A stretch of DNA of 64,000 nt from Sporolactobacillus laevolacticus DSM 442 (GCF_000497245.1 NZ_AWTC01000001.1:422411-486410), one strand, 5' to 3'. Positions 37,313-48,776 are shown, counted from the first letter of the stretch. Made by a program: numbers and translations. Notes: generated by a model not told the origin, from the letters alone.

Positions 37313-38742
37313 TTCACACTCACCAACCTTTCCTTACTATGTTCAGCGAACACTTTGCCTGGGTTCATGATGCCTTTTGGATCAATGGACTGCTTGATTC
37401 CGCGCATGACCTCAATTCCGGCTTTGCCCAGTTTCCATTCGAGATAAGGAGCTTTTGTCACGCCGACACCATGCTCTCCGGTTAAGGTTCCGCCTAGTTC
37501 GATTGCCTTTTCAAAAATTTCAGCGAATGCTTCCTCCACCCGTGTCATTTCTTCTTCATCGCGTGCATCCGTCAGGCATGTCGGATGAAGGTTTCCGTCC
37601 CCGGCATGACCGAATGTGGAAATCCGAACGTTATACTTTTGAGCAACATCTGATATCGCCCGAACCATGGTTGCAATTTCTGATCTTGGAACGGTCGCAT
37701 CTTCCAGAATAGTTGTGGGCTTCAATCTCGCGAGCGCACTCAATGCCGAACGACGCGCCGTTGCCAGTTCTTCCGCTTCTTCATCAGACGAGGCAAGCCG
37801 AACATCCACAGCCTGTTCTGCTCGGCAAATCTCTGCAATCTTATGAATATCACGATCAACGATCTCTTGTGGTCCGTCTTGAACGATGAGCAGGATCGCT
37901 TTAGCATCTGTTGGCAGCCCAATATGTGCGAAATCTTCAACAGCCTTTAAGGTATCTTGATCAAGAAATTCCAGAGTAACCGGAATCATTTTGTTGGCAA
38001 TAATCGCTGAGACAGATCTGCCTGCAGCCTCTATATCCTGATAAAGCGCGAGTATCGTCTTTTGCGTTTCGGGTTTTGGTATTAACTTGAGTGTTGCTTC
38101 AGTAATCACACCGAGTGTACCTTCTGAACCGACAAACAGATGCGTCAAATCATATCCGGCGACATCCTTCGTCAGCTTTCCACCGGTACGGATGAGTTCT
38201 CCATTAGGCAAGGCGACCTGCAGCGCCATGGCGTAATCCTTGGTAACACCATATTTCAACCCGCGAAGCCCACCTGAGTTTTCGGCAAGATTCCCACCGA
38301 TCGTCGAAATTTTCATCGAACTTGGATCCGGAGGATAAAATAAATCCTCTTTCTCTACTCGGTCAGTAATCTCTTTAGTGATCGTTCCTGGTTGAACCGT
38401 AATCGTCAGATTTTCCTTATCCAGTTCAAGAATTTTGTTCAAGTGCTTCATCAGCAAGACAACCCCACCTTTTAAAGGACAGGTATCTGCGCAAAGATTC
38501 GTACCTGATCCTCTTGTATACACTGGTGTTGAAGTCTCTGTGCATAATTTAAGAATTGCTGCCACTTCCTCTGCAGTTCGCGGGGAAACAACAAAATCCG
38601 GAAGCGCTTGAAAGTTCGGAGTTGCGTCATAAGAATACACAAGTCTCCCACTCGTTGTATCATCCACATTTTCAGTCCCTACAATTTCGATTAATCTTTC
38701 CTTAATCTTGCCGAGCTTTTTGTCCATTTTTGATGATGACAT
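37309..38742 (-). CDS. glcD: Glycolate oxidase FAD-linked subunit (D-lactate/glycolate dehydrogenase type)
   Basis: This 477-aa protein has an FAD-binding PCMH fold (SPRTAEEVAAIL, GSGTNLCAD, GGNLAENSGGLRGLKYG). The C-terminal oxidase domain carries FGHAGDGNLHP and LTGEHGVG. The substrate could be glycolate or D-lactate. The ATG used lies seven bases after GGGGGA; an ATG two codons earlier is too close to that site. A cre box lies just upstream. Confidence 0.92.
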   Translation of the reverse strand: MSSSKMDKKLGKIKERLIEIVGTENVDDTTSGRLVYSYDATPNFQALPDFVVSPRTAEEVAAILKLCTETSTPVYTRGSGTNLCADTCPLKGGVVLLMKHLNKILELDKENLTITVQPGTITKEITDRVEKEDLFYPPDPSSMKISTIGGNLAENSGGLRGLKYGVTKDYAMALQVALPNGELIRTGGKLTKDVAGYDLTHLFVGSEGTLGVITEATLKLIPKPETQKTILALYQDIEAAGRSVSAIIANKMIPVTLEFLDQDTLKAVEDFAHIGLPTDAKAILLIVQDGPQEIVDRDIHKIAEICRAEQAVDVRLASSDEEAEELATARRSALSALARLKPTTILEDATVPRSEIATMVRAISDVAQKYNVRISTFGHAGDGNLHPTCLTDARDEEEMTRVEEAFAEIFEKAIELGGTLTGEHGVGVTKAPYLEWKLGKAGIEVMRGIKQSIDPKGIMNPGKVFAEHSKERLVSVK

Positions 38743-38764
38743 ATTCATTCCCCCGATCCTTTTC

Positions 38765-38778
38765 GGTAAGCGCTTTCT
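38765..38778 (-). promoter_or_regulatory. cre box upstream of glcD
   Basis: AGAAAGCGCTTACC (minus strand) matches 12 of 14 cre positions. It lies between a TATAAT and the ribosome site, where CcpA would block elongation. Confidence 0.65.
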
Positions 38779-38861
38779 TACATTCTATTATAATCAATTG
38801 TTTACAATAATTCTATTAAAAGAATTCATCTTTACTACGAGAAAATAATGGATAAGTAAAA

Positions 38862-38880
38862 AACCCGGGCAAGCCCGGTC
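38862..38880 (-). terminator. Second terminator after copZ
   Basis: CCGGGC-TT-GCCCGG followed by TTTTTT on the minus strand, about 60 bases beyond the first copZ terminator. Confidence 0.75.
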
Positions 38881-38927
38881 CTTGAGTATCGCTGTTATGA
38901 ACCCTGAACCCATTCAAAATTTTATGC

Positions 38928-38975
38928 AAAAAAAAAAAAAAAAAAAAAACCGGACGGTATCAACCGTCCGGCACT
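38928..38975 (-). terminator. First terminator after copZ with 22-base homopolymer
   Basis: GCCGGACGGT and ACCGTCCGG form a stem. On the minus strand it is followed by 22 consecutive T (A22 on plus, 38928-38949). Confidence 0.92.
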
Positions 38976-39001
38976 TTATATCTGTCATTTATTAATCAAT
39001 A

Positions 39002-39211
39002 TTATTTCACAACATCATAGCCCTGATCTTCAACTGCATCCTTCATCTGCGCAAAATCAACCTTAGCTTCATCATAAGTAACATCAACTTTTCCGCTAGC
39101 CAAATCAACGTTGACTTCAGATACACCGTCTAGGTCGTTCAATGCGCCAGACACTGCCATTTTGCAATGTCCACAACTCATGCCTTTTACTTCTAATGTA
39201 CGTTCAGCCAT
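39002..39211 (-). CDS. copZ: Copper chaperone CopZ
   Basis: This 69-aa heavy-metal-associated domain has the Cu(I) site GMSCGHC. It delivers copper to CopA in the cytoplasm. It is last in the csoR-copA-copZ operon and is followed by two terminators. Confidence 0.95.
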   Translation of the reverse strand: MAERTLEVKGMSCGHCKMAVSGALNDLDGVSEVNVDLASGKVDVTYDEAKVDFAQMKDAVEDQGYDVVK

Positions 39212-39257
39212 ATTCTCACCTCCTTAAAATGGTTTTCATATCTTGCAATCAATCTGT

Positions 39258-41645
39258 TCAAACATTCATTCGTTTCAATCTCAAGCTGTTGGCAACTACT
39301 GAGACTGAACTGAAGGCCATCGCTGCGCCGGCCACCCAAGGTGCGAGCAGGCCGAGAGCTGCCACCGGAATACCAACCGTATTGTAGAAGAGTGCCCAGA
39401 ATAAATTCTGTCTGATATTGCGCATCGTTATCTTGCTGAGATCAAGTGCCTTGACGACATGTGTGAGTTCGCCACCAACCAGAGTGATGTCGGCAGCTTC
39501 GATTGCCACATCAGTACCCGTCCCGATTGCCATACCGATATCCGCAACTGCGAGAGCCGGAGCATCATTAATACCGTCGCCGACCATAGCTACGCTTAAT
39601 CCTTGCTCTTGCAGTTCACGAACCTTCTTCGCCTTTTCTTCAGGGAGTACCTCTGCAAAAACGTGATCAATACCCGCTTTTTTTGCAATTGCTTCAGCAG
39701 TACGTTTATTGTCGCCGGTAATCATATAGACGCTGATTCCACGCGCTTTCAATGCTTTAATAGCCGCTACAGATGAATCCTTTAATGTATCTGCAACAGC
39801 AATCAACGCTTGGAGCTGTCCATCGATGGCAACAAACATAGCCGTTTTGCCTTCGGATTCCAGCCGGACGGCATCATCAACCGCATCTTGAAATACAATG
39901 TCTTCTTGCTTCATCAGCCTGCGTGTGCCAATTACAATCTTCCGTTCACCCACAGAAGCTGTGATTCCGGAACCAGCATGTGCCTCAAAATGGTCAGGTG
40001 AAGGCAAATCTTGTTTGCCCTGTGATGCGACGATGGCCTGTGCCAATGGATGCTCGCTGGCACGTTCTGCAGCCGCTGCAAGCCGTAGTATTTCATCTCG
40101 TTCTAATTCACCAATTAAGACAACATCGGTCACTTCAGGTTTCCCTTTTGTAATCGTTCCGGTCTTGTCGAACATAATCGATTGAAGATTCTGCGCAGTT
40201 TCTAAATATTCTCCGCCCTTGAAGAGGATCCCGTTTTCAGCCGCTTTTCCCGTTCCAACCATAATCGACGTCGGGGTGGCAAGGCCCAACGCACAAGGAC
40301 AGGCAATAACCAGTACACTGATTGCCGCTACGAGCGCCGGCTCCAATTCTCCAGGATGAATAGCAGAAATCCAGACGACGAAGACAAATATAGCTATCAC
40401 AACCACTATCGGCACAAAGACTCCGGAAATAGTATCAGCCAATCGCTGAATTGGTGCTTTTGAGCCCTGAGCTTCTTCAACAATGCGGACAATACCTGCG
40501 AGTGCGGTATCTTTGCCCACTTTCTCTGCTTTCATGATAAACGAACCCGTTGAATTCACCGTTGCACCAATCAGTTTTTCACCTGATCGCTTGACGACAG
40601 GTAACGATTCGCCTGTAATCATTGATTCGTTAACAGCTGACTCTCCTTCAACAAGTAAACCGTCAACTGGAATTTTCTCACCTGGCTTGACCCTGAGAAA
40701 ATCACCTACTACCACTTGATCAATCGGGACACGCTCTTCTAAACCGTTCACAATTCGGGTTGCTTCTTTTGCCTGCAAGTCCATAAGCTCTGTAATTGCC
40801 GCCGTTGTCTGTCGTTTCGCTCGCGCCTCCATAAATTTGCCAAGTAACACGAGTGTGATGAGGATAGCACTTGTTTCGAAATAAAGGTCTGGATGATTAA
40901 CACCTGCAAATTGATAGCGAAAAGTTTCAACGACGCTGTAACAATAAGCCGCACTTGTTCCGAGCGCTACAAGCACATCCATATTCGCGCTTTTATTCAG
41001 TAATGCGCGTGTACCGCCACGGTAGAATGGCCATCCAATATAAAATTGGACGACGCTAGCAAGCGTGAATTGGAGCCATGGATTCATGAGCAGCATCGGC
41101 ACAGGCAGATGAAAAAACGGAAGATGGGTGACCATCGTAATGAGCAGTGGTAAAGAAAGCGCAGTAGATAAAATTAGCTTATTGCGTTTGCCCCTTAATT
41201 CTTTGTTCTTTGCTTCATCCTGCGCATCATTTTTCAAGGTTGCCGTATAGCCCAGCTTGTGTATTTTCTCAATGATCGCATCCGGTTCAACGAATCCCGG
41301 TTGATAGTCGACAGTGGCAGATTCTGTAGCAAGATTGACATTTGCAGAGGAAATGCCTTGTAGCTTGTTTAATCCTTTTTCAATACGAGTAGCACACGCT
41401 GCGCAGGTCATGCCACTGATTGCCAGATCCAACCGCTCCTTCGTCACGCCATAACCCAGTTTTTCAATTTTTCCTGTAATCTCATTTGCATGAATTTGAT
41501 GATCATCGTATTCAACTTTTGCTTTTTCTAAAGCCAAATTGACATTTGATGAAACACCCTCCATACGGTTCAAGCCGCGCTCAATTCGGTTGGCACATGC
41601 TGCGCAAGTCATACCTGTAATGCCGATTTGCACCACTTTTTTCAT
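39258..41645 (-). CDS. copA: Copper-exporting P1B-type ATPase
   Basis: This 795-aa copper pump has two N-terminal metal-binding domains, each with GMTCAAC. The metal channel motif [10 protein letters not shown], the phosphorylation site DKTGTITKG and the hinge [11 protein letters not shown] follow. I chose the ATG that follows AGAAGGTGA; a GTG three codons upstream is possible. It lies between csoR and copZ. Confidence 0.96.
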   Translation of the reverse strand: MKKVVQIGITGMTCAACANRIERGLNRMEGVSSNVNLALEKAKVEYDDHQIHANEITGKIEKLGYGVTKERLDLAISGMTCAACATRIEKGLNKLQGISSANVNLATESATVDYQPGFVEPDAIIEKIHKLGYTATLKNDAQDEAKNKELRGKRNKLILSTALSLPLLITMVTHLPFFHLPVPMLLMNPWLQFTLASVVQFYIGWPFYRGGTRALLNKSANMDVLVALGTSAAYCYSVVETFRYQFAGVNHPDLYFETSAILITLVLLGKFMEARAKRQTTAAITELMDLQAKEATRIVNGLEERVPIDQVVVGDFLRVKPGEKIPVDGLLVEGESAVNESMITGESLPVVKRSGEKLIGATVNSTGSFIMKAEKVGKDTALAGIVRIVEEAQGSKAPIQRLADTISGVFVPIVVVIAIFVFVVWISAIHPGELEPALVAAISVLVIACPCALGLATPTSIMVGTGKAAENGILFKGGEYLETAQNLQSIMFDKTGTITKGKPEVTDVVLIGELERDEILRLAAAAERASEHPLAQAIVASQGKQDLPSPDHFEAHAGSGITASVGERKIVIGTRRLMKQEDIVFQDAVDDAVRLESEGKTAMFVAIDGQLQALIAVADTLKDSSVAAIKALKARGISVYMITGDNKRTAEAIAKKAGIDHVFAEVLPEEKAKKVRELQEQGLSVAMVGDGINDAPALAVADIGMAIGTGTDVAIEAADITLVGGELTHVVKALDLSKITMRNIRQNLFWALFYNTVGIPVAALGLLAPWVAGAAMAFSSVSVVANSLRLKRMNV

Positions 41646-41672
41646 CTTCTTCACCTTCTTCCTTTACATGAT

Positions 41673-42023
41673 CTACTTCAATTGTTTGACTACCTTCAGC
41701 AGCTCATTGATTTGTTCTTCTCCATGGCCTTCCTCAATCGCTTTGGCTACACACGATTTCGTATGACGTTCAAGGATTGAGAAGCCTATTTTATCAAGTG
41801 CTGCGTGTACCGCAGACAGCTGAATTAAAATATCCACACAGTAACGATCATCATCCACCATTTTCTCTATACCGCGCACCTGTCCTTCAACGCGTTTCAA
41901 ACGATTCATGATTTTGCGTTTTTCTTCCAAGGTTCGTGGTACAGCAGGGGATCGATTTTGTGACTCAGTCGCTAGCTCAGTTGAGTCCATCGCACATGTA
42001 CATGACTTCTTATGTTCTTCCAT
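41673..42023 (-). CDS. csoR: Copper-sensing repressor CsoR
   Basis: This 116-aa DUF156 repressor has Cu(I) ligands in YCVDILIQ (Cys) and RHTKSC (His-x3-Cys), the X-Cys-His-Cys fingerprint of CsoR. An extra N-terminal CTC motif is present. AAGGAGG precedes the ATG. It probably represses its own operon (csoR-copA-copZ) through the operator upstream. Confidence 0.95.
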   Translation of the reverse strand: MEEHKKSCTCAMDSTELATESQNRSPAVPRTLEEKRKIMNRLKRVEGQVRGIEKMVDDDRYCVDILIQLSAVHAALDKIGFSILERHTKSCVAKAIEEGHGEEQINELLKVVKQLK

Positions 42024-42044
42024 AGAACCGCCTCCTTGTCTGTT

Positions 42045-42073
42045 ATTATACCCTATGGGGGTATAATATTCAA
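42045..42073 (-). promoter_or_regulatory. csoR-copAZ promoter with CsoR operator in spacer
   Basis: TTGAAT (42068-42073) and TATAAT (42045-42050) have a 17-base spacer. The palindrome TATACCC-TAT-GGGGGTATA fills that spacer on the plus strand (about 42047-42065). Such a C-rich/G-rich palindrome is typical of CsoR sites. Confidence 0.85.
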
Positions 42074-42199
42074 TCAATCATGCTTGCCTTCATAAAGTTC
42101 TTTAGAAATTTGATGATAAAACCCATCTTGCGCCGGACTAAGCCGGTAAATAATTCGACCACCAGTTGAATCCGGAGCTTACCTGCTAAATATTGGTCG

Positions 42200-42247
42200 A
42201 AAAAAAAGCGAATCAAAATCATTTTCTAATTTTGATTCGCCTTTTAT
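42200..42247 (-). terminator. Terminator downstream of glpD
   Basis: GCGAATCAAAAT and ATTTTGATTCGC form a 12-bp stem with eight T on the minus strand. It lies about 115 bases after the glpD stop. Confidence 0.85.
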
Positions 42248-42360
42248 GACATAGGTAATATAATCTTTTAAAATTATTTTTCAGCAGCTTAGTACTAAAC
42301 TTGATGGTTCACTTAGAACTCCATGGAATCATCTCGATCAAACCTTTTTTATCGCTTAGA

Positions 42361-44058
42361 TCACACGGCATCTTTTTCATGATCATCTGTTTGTGGTGTG
42401 CTCAGCAGCGATGCTTCGTCAAAAGCTATGTTCAATTCTTTAGAGTACTTGTTCTTTTGTTCCTCCGACCAATTTAACCGATCTGCCATATAGCTTATGA
42501 TCGGCTGCGCCAATTTCTTCGCTGAACGAATATCAAAGAGCGTCTTCCCTGTTCGTCTCGTGAAGTAATCCACAGGTGAGACAATCATCTCATATGTCAA
42601 TGCATATTGAACGGTGGCCAAAACTACCGGAGAAATTTGATAACGTTTTGCTTCATCTTGATTAAAGCGGATCAATTCAAATAATTGACTGACATTTGTC
42701 CCGTACTTTTTGACCAATTTCTCCGCCTCACTCTCAGATAGACCGAGCGCTACACCTAGTTGGCTGTGTTCGTGCACAAAATTTGCGAAATGTGCGGAGC
42801 CTCCAAAATGCCCACCGGATAATTCAATGTTGATTGTTCTGCTTTCCGGATAGCTCTTTCCAGTTTCTGCTTTCAATTCTGATACAACTACATCGACTAC
42901 GCGTTGTGCCATTTTGCGGTAACCGGTTAATTTTCCTCCGGCAATAGAAATGAGCCCTGATTTCGAAATAAAGATTTCATCTTTTCGTGAGATCTCAGAA
43001 GGCGATTTGCCTTCTTCTTGGATCAATGGCCGCACACCTGCCCAGCTGGATTCAACGTCAGCTGCGGTCAGTCGAGCCGATGGAAACACTCCATTGATGG
43101 CATCCAAAATATAATCACGATCTTCTGCCGTCGGTTTAGGATCAATCGGCCAACGCGCATACGTTGTATCTGTCGTCCCCGCGTATACTTTGCCATCACG
43201 AGGAATAACGAAGATCATACGCTTGTCGCCATTGGTTGTGTCAAAGTACACAGATTGTTTCATTGGAAAACGTTTGCCGTCAATGACAATGTGAACACCC
43301 TTTGTTAAATGCAGATGTTTGCCCTTCTTTGAGTGATCCTTTTCACGAATCGTATCTACCCAAGGCCCAGCTGCATTCACAATTTTTTTCGCATAGATGC
43401 GGTACTCTTTTTTTGTCAGCTGATCAATAACACGCGCACCGCTCAACTTTTTGTCATGGTCATAGAGCAACTCATCGACTTTTGCATAATTGACGGCGCG
43501 CGCTCCTCTGTCACATGCTTCTTTCATCACTTCAATCGTCAGCCGCGCATCATCGGTCCGATACTCAACATAATACCCGCTGCCCTTTAATCCTTCTTTT
43601 TTGAGGAGTGGTTCTTTATTCAAGGTTGCTTTACGGCTGAGCATCACACGGCGTTCTTCACGTCTGACTCCCGCCAGAAAATCATAGACTCTTAAGCCGA
43701 GTGATGTGGAAAAACGTCCGAATGTGCCTTTTTTATAAATAGGCAGCATCATCTTCTCCGGGGTCGTCACATGCGGTGCATTCTCATACACAATGGCGCG
43801 TTCTTTCCCTACTTCAGCGACAATCTTTATTTCAAATTGTTTCAAATAGCGAAGACCGCCGTGGACAAGCTTTGTTGATCTGCTCGATGTTCCACCGGCA
43901 AAATCCTGCATATCTACAAGGCCGACCTTGAGGCCGCGATCTGTTGCATCAAGCGCGATGCCTGCACCGGTTATACCCCCGCCAATTACTAAGAGATCAA
44001 GTGGCCGGCTCGCCATTTTTTCCAAAATTTCATTTCGTTCAAACGTTGATAGTGACAT
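42361..44058 (-). CDS. glpD: Aerobic glycerol-3-phosphate dehydrogenase
   Basis: This 565-aa FAD enzyme oxidises glycerol-3-phosphate to dihydroxyacetone phosphate at the membrane. The FAD loop VIGGGITGAGIALDATDRG and the motif GGTSSRSTKLVHGGLRYL are present. The ATG used lies seven bases after GGGGGA, exactly the arrangement seen before glcD. A terminator leader separates it from glpK. Confidence 0.95.
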   Translation of the reverse strand: MSLSTFERNEILEKMASRPLDLLVIGGGITGAGIALDATDRGLKVGLVDMQDFAGGTSSRSTKLVHGGLRYLKQFEIKIVAEVGKERAIVYENAPHVTTPEKMMLPIYKKGTFGRFSTSLGLRVYDFLAGVRREERRVMLSRKATLNKEPLLKKEGLKGSGYYVEYRTDDARLTIEVMKEACDRGARAVNYAKVDELLYDHDKKLSGARVIDQLTKKEYRIYAKKIVNAAGPWVDTIREKDHSKKGKHLHLTKGVHIVIDGKRFPMKQSVYFDTTNGDKRMIFVIPRDGKVYAGTTDTTYARWPIDPKPTAEDRDYILDAINGVFPSARLTAADVESSWAGVRPLIQEEGKSPSEISRKDEIFISKSGLISIAGGKLTGYRKMAQRVVDVVVSELKAETGKSYPESRTINIELSGGHFGGSAHFANFVHEHSQLGVALGLSESEAEKLVKKYGTNVSQLFELIRFNQDEAKRYQISPVVLATVQYALTYEMIVSPVDYFTRRTGKTLFDIRSAKKLAQPIISYMADRLNWSEEQKNKYSKELNIAFDEASLLSTPQTDDHEKDAV

Positions 44059-44129
44059 GTTCATTCCCCCAGTTTTCGTTTTCTCACGCCGTTTCGGATC
44101 GCAGCGAACGGATTAGCGTTTCCCGTATC

Positions 44130-44199
44130 AAAAAAGACCACAAAATACACCTCCTGCTCGGCTGAATATCAGCGAACTCCGGTTGTGTACCGTGGTCTT
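44130..44199 (-). promoter_or_regulatory. Terminator leader between glpK and glpD (likely GlpP-controlled)
   Basis: AAGACCACGGTACAC and the complementary GTGTATTTTGTGGTCTT enclose an inner hairpin, followed by TTTTTT on the minus strand. In B. subtilis GlpP with glycerol-3-phosphate prevents termination in the glpD leader. I saw no good promoter in the gap, so readthrough from glpK may also matter. Confidence 0.75.
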
Positions 44200-44267
44200 C
44201 TACCATTGCCATGACCGTTTATTAACTTTTACTGTTTCAAATTCGGACCAGAGTGGTCATTCATACA

Positions 44268-45773
<1,506 letters not shown>

Positions 45774-45791
45774 TCAGAAACATTGTGTAAC

Positions 45792-46634
45792 TTAATAGTT
45801 TTTTTCTAAACGTCTATTGACCGCTTTGTGCGATGTGAGACCCTGATGATGTTTCTCGCCAACGAGTGCGCCAATAACCACGATAATGAGTAAAATTGAG
45901 CAGATCCAAAATGCTAAAGTCGGATGTCTAAGAAAAAAGGTTTGATAACTTAGGGCACCAAAGACGCCGCCAAGAATAGGTCCGGCAATAGGAATCCAGG
46001 CATACCCCCAGTTAGATCCGCCTTTCCCGGCGATCGGTAAGAGTGCGTGAGCTAGCCGTGGTGCAAAATCTCTTGCTGGGTTAATTGCATAACCGGTCGT
46101 TCCTCCAAGAGACATGCCAATGACCACAATCAAAAACCCGACAATTAGGGGATTCAAGCCATGTGCAAATTGATTTGCGCCAATTGCCAGAATAGCGATG
46201 ACAAGAATAAACGTACCGATGATTTCACTGAGCAGATTTGCCCAAGTTTGCTTGATCGCCGGACCCGTGCAAAAAATGCCGAGTTTGACCGCCGGATCTT
46301 GGGTCTCACGCCAATGCGGAAGATAGTGAAGATAAACGATACACGCCCCAAGGAAACCTCCGATTAATTGAGCGAGGACATAAAGGGGCACTTCTTTCCA
46401 TGGGAACTCGCCAATCGCTGCGAGTCCCAAAGTGAGTGCCGGATTTAAATGTGCGCCACTGAATTGACCGACCGCATAAGCGCCTATGGCAACCGCCAAT
46501 CCCCAGCCAAAGGTGATCACGATCCACCCGGAATTTTTTGCATAGGATTTTGTCAGACTGACACCTGCACAAACACCATCACCCAGTATGATTAAAATCA
46601 TTGTGCCAATCAATTCACCAAGAAAACCGGACAT
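45792..46634 (-). CDS. glpF: Glycerol uptake facilitator
   Basis: This 280-aa aquaglyceroporin has six membrane helices and the two pore motifs, HLNPALTLG and INPARDFAPR. The D after the second NPAR is the aquaglyceroporin mark. AGGGG lies farther than usual from the ATG. It is first in glpFK, behind a terminator leader. Confidence 0.95.
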   Translation of the reverse strand: MSGFLGELIGTMILIILGDGVCAGVSLTKSYAKNSGWIVITFGWGLAVAIGAYAVGQFSGAHLNPALTLGLAAIGEFPWKEVPLYVLAQLIGGFLGACIVYLHYLPHWRETQDPAVKLGIFCTGPAIKQTWANLLSEIIGTFILVIAILAIGANQFAHGLNPLIVGFLIVVIGMSLGGTTGYAINPARDFAPRLAHALLPIAGKGGSNWGYAWIPIAGPILGGVFGALSYQTFFLRHPTLAFWICSILLIIVVIGALVGEKHHQGLTSHKAVNRRLEKNY

Positions 46635-46699
46635 GAAAACACCAACCCCTACCTGGAATTCAAGTCAATACCTTAAGCGAGGGCATCCACGAACGAACT

Positions 46700-46760
46700 A
46701 AAAAAATCCACAACAAGCGATAACGGGAAGGCCGATGTGCCCGTTATCTTGCGTGGATGA
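46700..46760 (-). promoter_or_regulatory. glpF leader terminator, likely GlpP target
   Basis: On the minus strand ATCCACGCAAGATAACGGG pairs with CCCGTTATCGCTTGTTGTGGAT and ends in TTTTTTT, before glpF. This is the position of the GlpP-dependent antitermination site of glpFK in B. subtilis. Confidence 0.82.
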
Positions 46761-46803
46761 TCCAGTCTCAGTATCCGTGGTCACTCATTAACTTGATAGA
46801 CTT

Positions 46804-46832
46804 ATCGTAAACATTTTTGTAAGCGCTGTCAA
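46804..46832 (-). promoter_or_regulatory. glpF promoter with overlapping cre box
   Basis: TTGACA (46827-46832) and TACGAT (46804-46809) have a 17-base spacer. A cre box, TGTAAGCGCTGTCA on the plus strand (46818-46831, 13 of 14), overlaps the -35, so CcpA should repress initiation. Confidence 0.88.
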
Positions 46833-46919
46833 TAAATTGTCACGGTAAATATAAATTTTGTTCACAAATGAAAAGCCCGAAAATTATTGGCAGAAGGCGC
46901 ATGCCGTTCAAGTAATGAA

Positions 46920-47480
46920 TCAATGTGCCCACGGTTGATTCCAAAGCTCCATATTGGACGAAGAAATAGCGGACGCTCCGGCATTTAGAGCAGCTCTCGC
47001 GTCATGTTCCGTTCGAATCAAGCCGCCCGCAATGACCGGCACATGAGCCTGGCTGATCACTTCTTTAATTAACGCGGGAATGAGCCCCGGTAAAAGTTCA
47101 ACCATATCCGGCTTCGCCTGGTTAAGTAGACGATAGCCCGTTTCCATTGAACGGGAATCAAGCAGGAACATCCGCTGAACAGTAACTAGTCCTCTTTTCT
47201 TTCCAACTTCAAGCATATTGCCACGCGTTGATATGATGCCGTACGGGCGAATATTTTGGCAAATAAAATCTGCGGCTGGCAAATCATTTTTCAAGCCTTG
47301 GATCAAATCGGTGTGGACAAAAACATGTTTATGACGCTGCTTCCCCATCTGTACCATGGTTGCGATCAAAGAAATATGACTATCTAATATAATCAAATTC
47401 TGAAAAGGCTGTTCCAATAATTTTTCATAGCTTTTCATATTATTTACGGCAGGTATTATTTTCTGCCCATCCATTAACAT
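46920..47480 (-). CDS. glpP: Glycerol-3-phosphate-responsive antiterminator
   Basis: This 186-aa GlpP protein binds leader RNA when glycerol-3-phosphate is present and lets transcription pass the glpF and glpD terminators. Family marks are PDMVELLPGLIPALI and PVIAGGLIRTEHDARAAL (TIM-barrel phosphate site). GGAGGGG lies six bases before the ATG. It heads the glp cluster. Confidence 0.93.
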   Translation of the reverse strand: MLMDGQKIIPAVNNMKSYEKLLEQPFQNLIILDSHISLIATMVQMGKQRHKHVFVHTDLIQGLKNDLPAADFICQNIRPYGIISTRGNMLEVGKKRGLVTVQRMFLLDSRSMETGYRLLNQAKPDMVELLPGLIPALIKEVISQAHVPVIAGGLIRTEHDARAALNAGASAISSSNMELWNQPWAH

Positions 47481-47573
47481 ACAATCCCCTCCATATGAAC
47501 TTTTTTGTCATTCATGATCATGAAGCACGACTGTGTTACCTCACCAACAATGGTAGCTTTGGTCACGCACGCA

Positions 47574-47601
47574 AAAAAGCAGCATCAAGCGCTGCTTTTT
47601 G
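47574..47601. terminator. Hairpin terminator upstream of glpP
   Basis: AAGCAGC and GCTGCTT with T-runs on both strands. It could end the SGNH hydrolase transcript. The rest of 47602-48028 shows no supported gene; a 16-base purine-rich run and an AGATCTCTTGTGAAAAAGATCT-like inverted repeat are visible. Confidence 0.7.
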
Positions 47602-48028
47602 CCGGATTGAGGAGGAGTAAGGGGGAGGGGGGCCAATAACCGAATTGGCTCATTATCCATTCCAAGCAGAGAGCATCCGAGTTCAGATCTAGGCTCAAAC
47701 CCTTTTCCCGGAAAACAGCTAATTCAATAAAGGATTGTCATCACAGATCTCTTGTGAAAAAGATCTTTAACGGGTCATCTGTTTTAGAAACAGGGACAGC
47801 GTTAATTATATTGGTAAGTGCATCTATGATGAACAACCCTTATGAGTGGTGCGATTTCCGTCATTCTGATCCTAACAACCTGACAAACCTCATCGCTCCC
47901 TGCAAAATAATCATAACTTGATCCTCATCTATATGCAAAAAGCCTTTTCACACAATATAGCGTTTACATCTTATCGTTTAGCTGAAAAACAGACATATAA
48001 GATCGACTTCAAAGCTATTTTTATCATT

Positions 48029-48601
48029 TTATGCCTTTTTTTTATTCTCTTCGAGACAATTGATTCGTTCAATGATGTGTTGAGCAAACAAATCATAGCC
48101 GTCATGTGAAAAATGAAGCCCATCATCAAGCAACAAGTTAATGAGATCCTTCCGTCCGTTCATAATCTTGTATAGATCAATGAGTGGTAAACTCATCGCA
48201 TTCGCTAGATCGCGCACAATTGCAGCATATTGAACGATATGCTTATTTTCTCTTTTTCCAATTTGCTTCTCATCAATCACAGGAGGCGGTGTGACTAATA
48301 TGACTCTGTATGGATGAAAAGATTGTATGAAAGCGATGAGATTTCCTCTAAATTCGTCAGCTGGAATGCCTTTATGATAGGAAGCATCATTGGATCCAAA
48401 CAAGATGATGATCCAGTTGGCACGATCATCAATCAATTCTTCAATTCGTGATCGTGCTTGCCGAGTTGTTTCACCAGGAATGCCTGCATTCACAACACGG
48501 CAGTTGAGCCCTCTTTCCAAACGATCTGTCAGTGCTCGTGTTTCTTGAACACCATTCCATCCCGCTGTAATGCTGTCACCAAAACAAACGATTTTCTGCA
48601 T
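48029..48601 (-). CDS. SGNH/GDSL-family hydrolase
   Basis: This 190-aa esterase/lipase-like protein has block I GDSITAGWNG, the block III equivalent GSNDA and the block V motif DGLHFSHDGY with the catalytic Asp and His. The substrate is unknown and no signal peptide is seen. The ATG giving MQKIVCFGDS is chosen; a GTG four codons upstream is possible. Confidence 0.9.
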   Translation of the reverse strand: MQKIVCFGDSITAGWNGVQETRALTDRLERGLNCRVVNAGIPGETTRQARSRIEELIDDRANWIIILFGSNDASYHKGIPADEFRGNLIAFIQSFHPYRVILVTPPPVIDEKQIGKRENKHIVQYAAIVRDLANAMSLPLIDLYKIMNGRKDLINLLLDDGLHFSHDGYDLFAQHIIERINCLEENKKKA

Positions 48602-48776
48602 AAGAAACACCAATCTTCATCCAATTTTTGGCTTATCATGATATGCTGACCATGATGCCCAACACTCATATATAAGAGGCTGTTAATCAATTAAGGTGTT
48701 CAATCCTTTGATTATTAAGCATTGTTTTCATTATAATTAAAGAGAAGGGTAAAATAAAGAGCATACGAGGCGATAC

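Noticed and set aside
47918..48109. 63-codon hydrophobic frame on the plus strand
   Set aside because: It overlaps the 3' end of the hydrolase gene in antisense and lacks a ribosome site.
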